Of a stretch of 64,000 nucleotides of DNA, positions 62,501 through 64,000 are shown in pieces. Under the pieces are notes generated by a model. The model was not told the origin of the DNA. It did not search any database and worked only from the letters and a program-made list of their open reading frames with translations. The position numbers and the translations under genes were made by a program. The stretch comes from Trichobilharzia regenti (taxonomy: Eukaryota; Platyhelminthes; Trematoda; Strigeidida; Schistosomatidae). The stretch lies in NCBI GenBank assembly GCA_944472135.2, contig OX235262.1, forward strand, positions 168,143,509 to 168,207,508, read 5' to 3'. Within the stretch, counting starts at the first letter, position 1, and each line of letters starts with the position of its first letter.

Positions 62501-64000
62501 GGTTGGCGTTGCCCGAGATATCACACAACGGTCTTCTAAGCGTGTATCCGATCCCTCTCCATTTACTTCCACATGTTTCTTGAGCAATACGCTCTTGATT
62601 GGTTCGTTGCTTATCCTCTCCGGTTGGCCATCTGGATATAGAAAAGACGGTGGTGATGAAGACAACCAACCAACAGTAACAACGATAAGAACCAATCACT
62701 TTCGAAGGAAGAAATTCTAAAGAGGTCAATTCCTCCACTTATCTGGTCAGGCAACGTCATTCCAACTACAGGCGACAGCTCACATAAGGATATCAAAACC
62801 AGAATCGGAAAAATTAGACAGACCTTGATCACCCCTAAATCAGAGTGGAAATCTTCTGCACTGCACTCAGCGTAAACAACAATATTAGGATTTTCAACGC
62901 CAATGTTAGTTTAGTTCCTTTTTATGGTTCATAAACTTGGTGCGTCACGGAAAGCATTTCCGACAGGCTAGAGAAGACAGTTACCAACAGTCGCCATCAG
63001 TGGCTCTATACTGATGACCAGATGACTGGCCAGAAAGAACTGGCAATAAGTAAAAGCGGAAAAGGATCAGCCAATAAACTGTTGCTCAACAAATATGAGG
63101 TAGGAAATGGATATGGATTGGACACATGGTGAGAAGACCGTTATGTGACATCGCGGGACAGGCAATCCTTCCAGTAGAACGTGAATGAGAAACGGCCAGT
63201 TGTACATGGGCCAGAGTATAACACAGAGGAGATCGTGTGTGGAGTAGATGAAATTTTATTGGCAAACGTGGAGCCGTTTTAAGAGGAATGCAAAGAACAG
63301 GGTGAAACATAGATGTTCTGTTGAAGCCCTACGCTCCACTCAGAACCCAAAGGAGTAATAAAAATCAATAGTGTACTAAATTTCTAGTTCTATTTCTTTC
63401 AACGGCTGTATGACAATGGCACATGTCAAGTGATCCACAACGGAAAACTCAGCGAGGCGTTTGGAGTAAACACAGGAGTCAGATAAGGGTGCTTATTATC
63501 ACCAACGATATTTCTAAATGTGATGGACTGGATTATGCGTCAGACAGTGAGAAATGAGAAGACAAGGATATCCTGGACCGTCGTCAAGAATTTAGAAGAC
63601 CTGGATTTCGCGCGTGGATGATTTATGTATGATGTCACACAAAATTGAAGACTTACAAGCGAAAACCGACAAACCAGTCGAAGAAGCAGCCGGCGAAGAT
63701 AGGACCCCAGGTGAATATAGACAGGACGGAGGTTATGAAAATAACCAACCAACAACAACAACGACAAAAACAGCAGCCACATCCAGCGCCAATCACCATC
63801 AACGGGAGGGATTTGAAAGAGGTTACTTCGTTCACTCACTTACTCGTCTATGGAGCATTGTCTCAACTACAGACGGTTGGAACGGAAGAGGATGTCAAAT
63901 GGAGCGAGAATCGGGAAGGCGAGAAACCCATTCATCAACCTGAAACTAATCTGGAAATCTTTGTCACTCAGCATCAACAACAAAATTCAGTCGGATTTTC
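59554..64000. repeat. 5.4-kb tandem duplication, second unit, cut by window end
   Basis: Matches 54151-58594. I count about 12 differences: nine substitutions or so and three single-base insertions, all between about 60336 and 62131. The last 1.8 kb or more appears identical. It contains the corresponding SINE and RTE fragments, the last RTE being cut at 64000. Confidence 0.95.
62311..64000. mobile_element. Three RTE pieces of the second unit
   Basis: 62311-62641 (minus), 62642-63371 (plus) and 63396-64000 (plus, incomplete) repeat the pieces at 56905-58594 without differences that I could see. Confidence 0.8.

Overview
The window looks like nuclear DNA of a blood fluke (Schistosomatidae or a close trematode). 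The grounds are: AT-rich, intron-rich sequence; two genes of the flatworm tegument-allergen-like (TAL) type, which join EF-hands to a dynein-light-chain domain; RTE-clade LINEs; Penelope-like elements (PLEs) with a GIY-YIG endonuclease; a CR1-like LINE; and tRNA-derived SINEs carrying hammerhead ribozymes of the schistosome Sm-alpha type. No species can be named from this. There are no operons or bacterial signals.

Only two ordinary protein genes were found, both on the + strand and both with three exons. TAL gene A (exons 18686-18802, 29283-29371, 32204-32516; 172 aa) and TAL gene B (exons 45268-45420, 48887-48975, 51362-51728; 202 aa) have the same intron phases (0, then 2) and a middle exon of exactly 89 nt. 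They are tandem paralogues. Their EF-hand loops are eroded, gene B more than gene A, while the C-terminal dynein-light-chain domain is intact in both. Their second introns share a diverged block at a matching place before exon 3. Gene B also carries a perfect (ATCT)72 array 131 bp before its last exon.

Almost everything else recognised is transposon wreckage. 0-5 kb: an edge-truncated RTE with most of its reverse transcriptase, then two antisense RTE copies. 6-8 kb: truncated PLE. 8-10 kb: SINE with a well-preserved hammerhead, then a CR1-like 3' end. 10.2-13.4 kb: a near-complete PLE with inverted termini, a nested SINE, and a hammerhead-bearing foldback on each side. 13.6-17.1 kb: RTE and two PLE fragments. 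17.4-32.5 kb: TAL gene A, whose introns are full of SINE, PLE, RTE and CR1 pieces. 33-45 kb: RTE copies, a composite foldback hammerhead element at 35.36-35.95 kb bounded by 14-bp direct repeats, further SINEs, and PLE halves in opposite orientation. 45.3-51.7 kb: TAL gene B. 52.5-54.1 kb: RTE and SINE. 54.15 kb to the end: a tandem duplication with a 5.4-kb unit; the second copy runs off the window and differs from the first at about a dozen places counted by eye.

The most interesting material is the hammerhead and SINE biology. Ribozyme cores occur in an Sm-alpha-like SINE, in foldbacks beside a PLE, and in a composite element. One SINE copy has its ribozyme core replaced by a perfect palindrome. 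A separate SINE family joins a tRNA head to sequences resembling both ends of the local RTE. Coordinates of mobile elements are approximate to a few tens of bases unless a junction is described.
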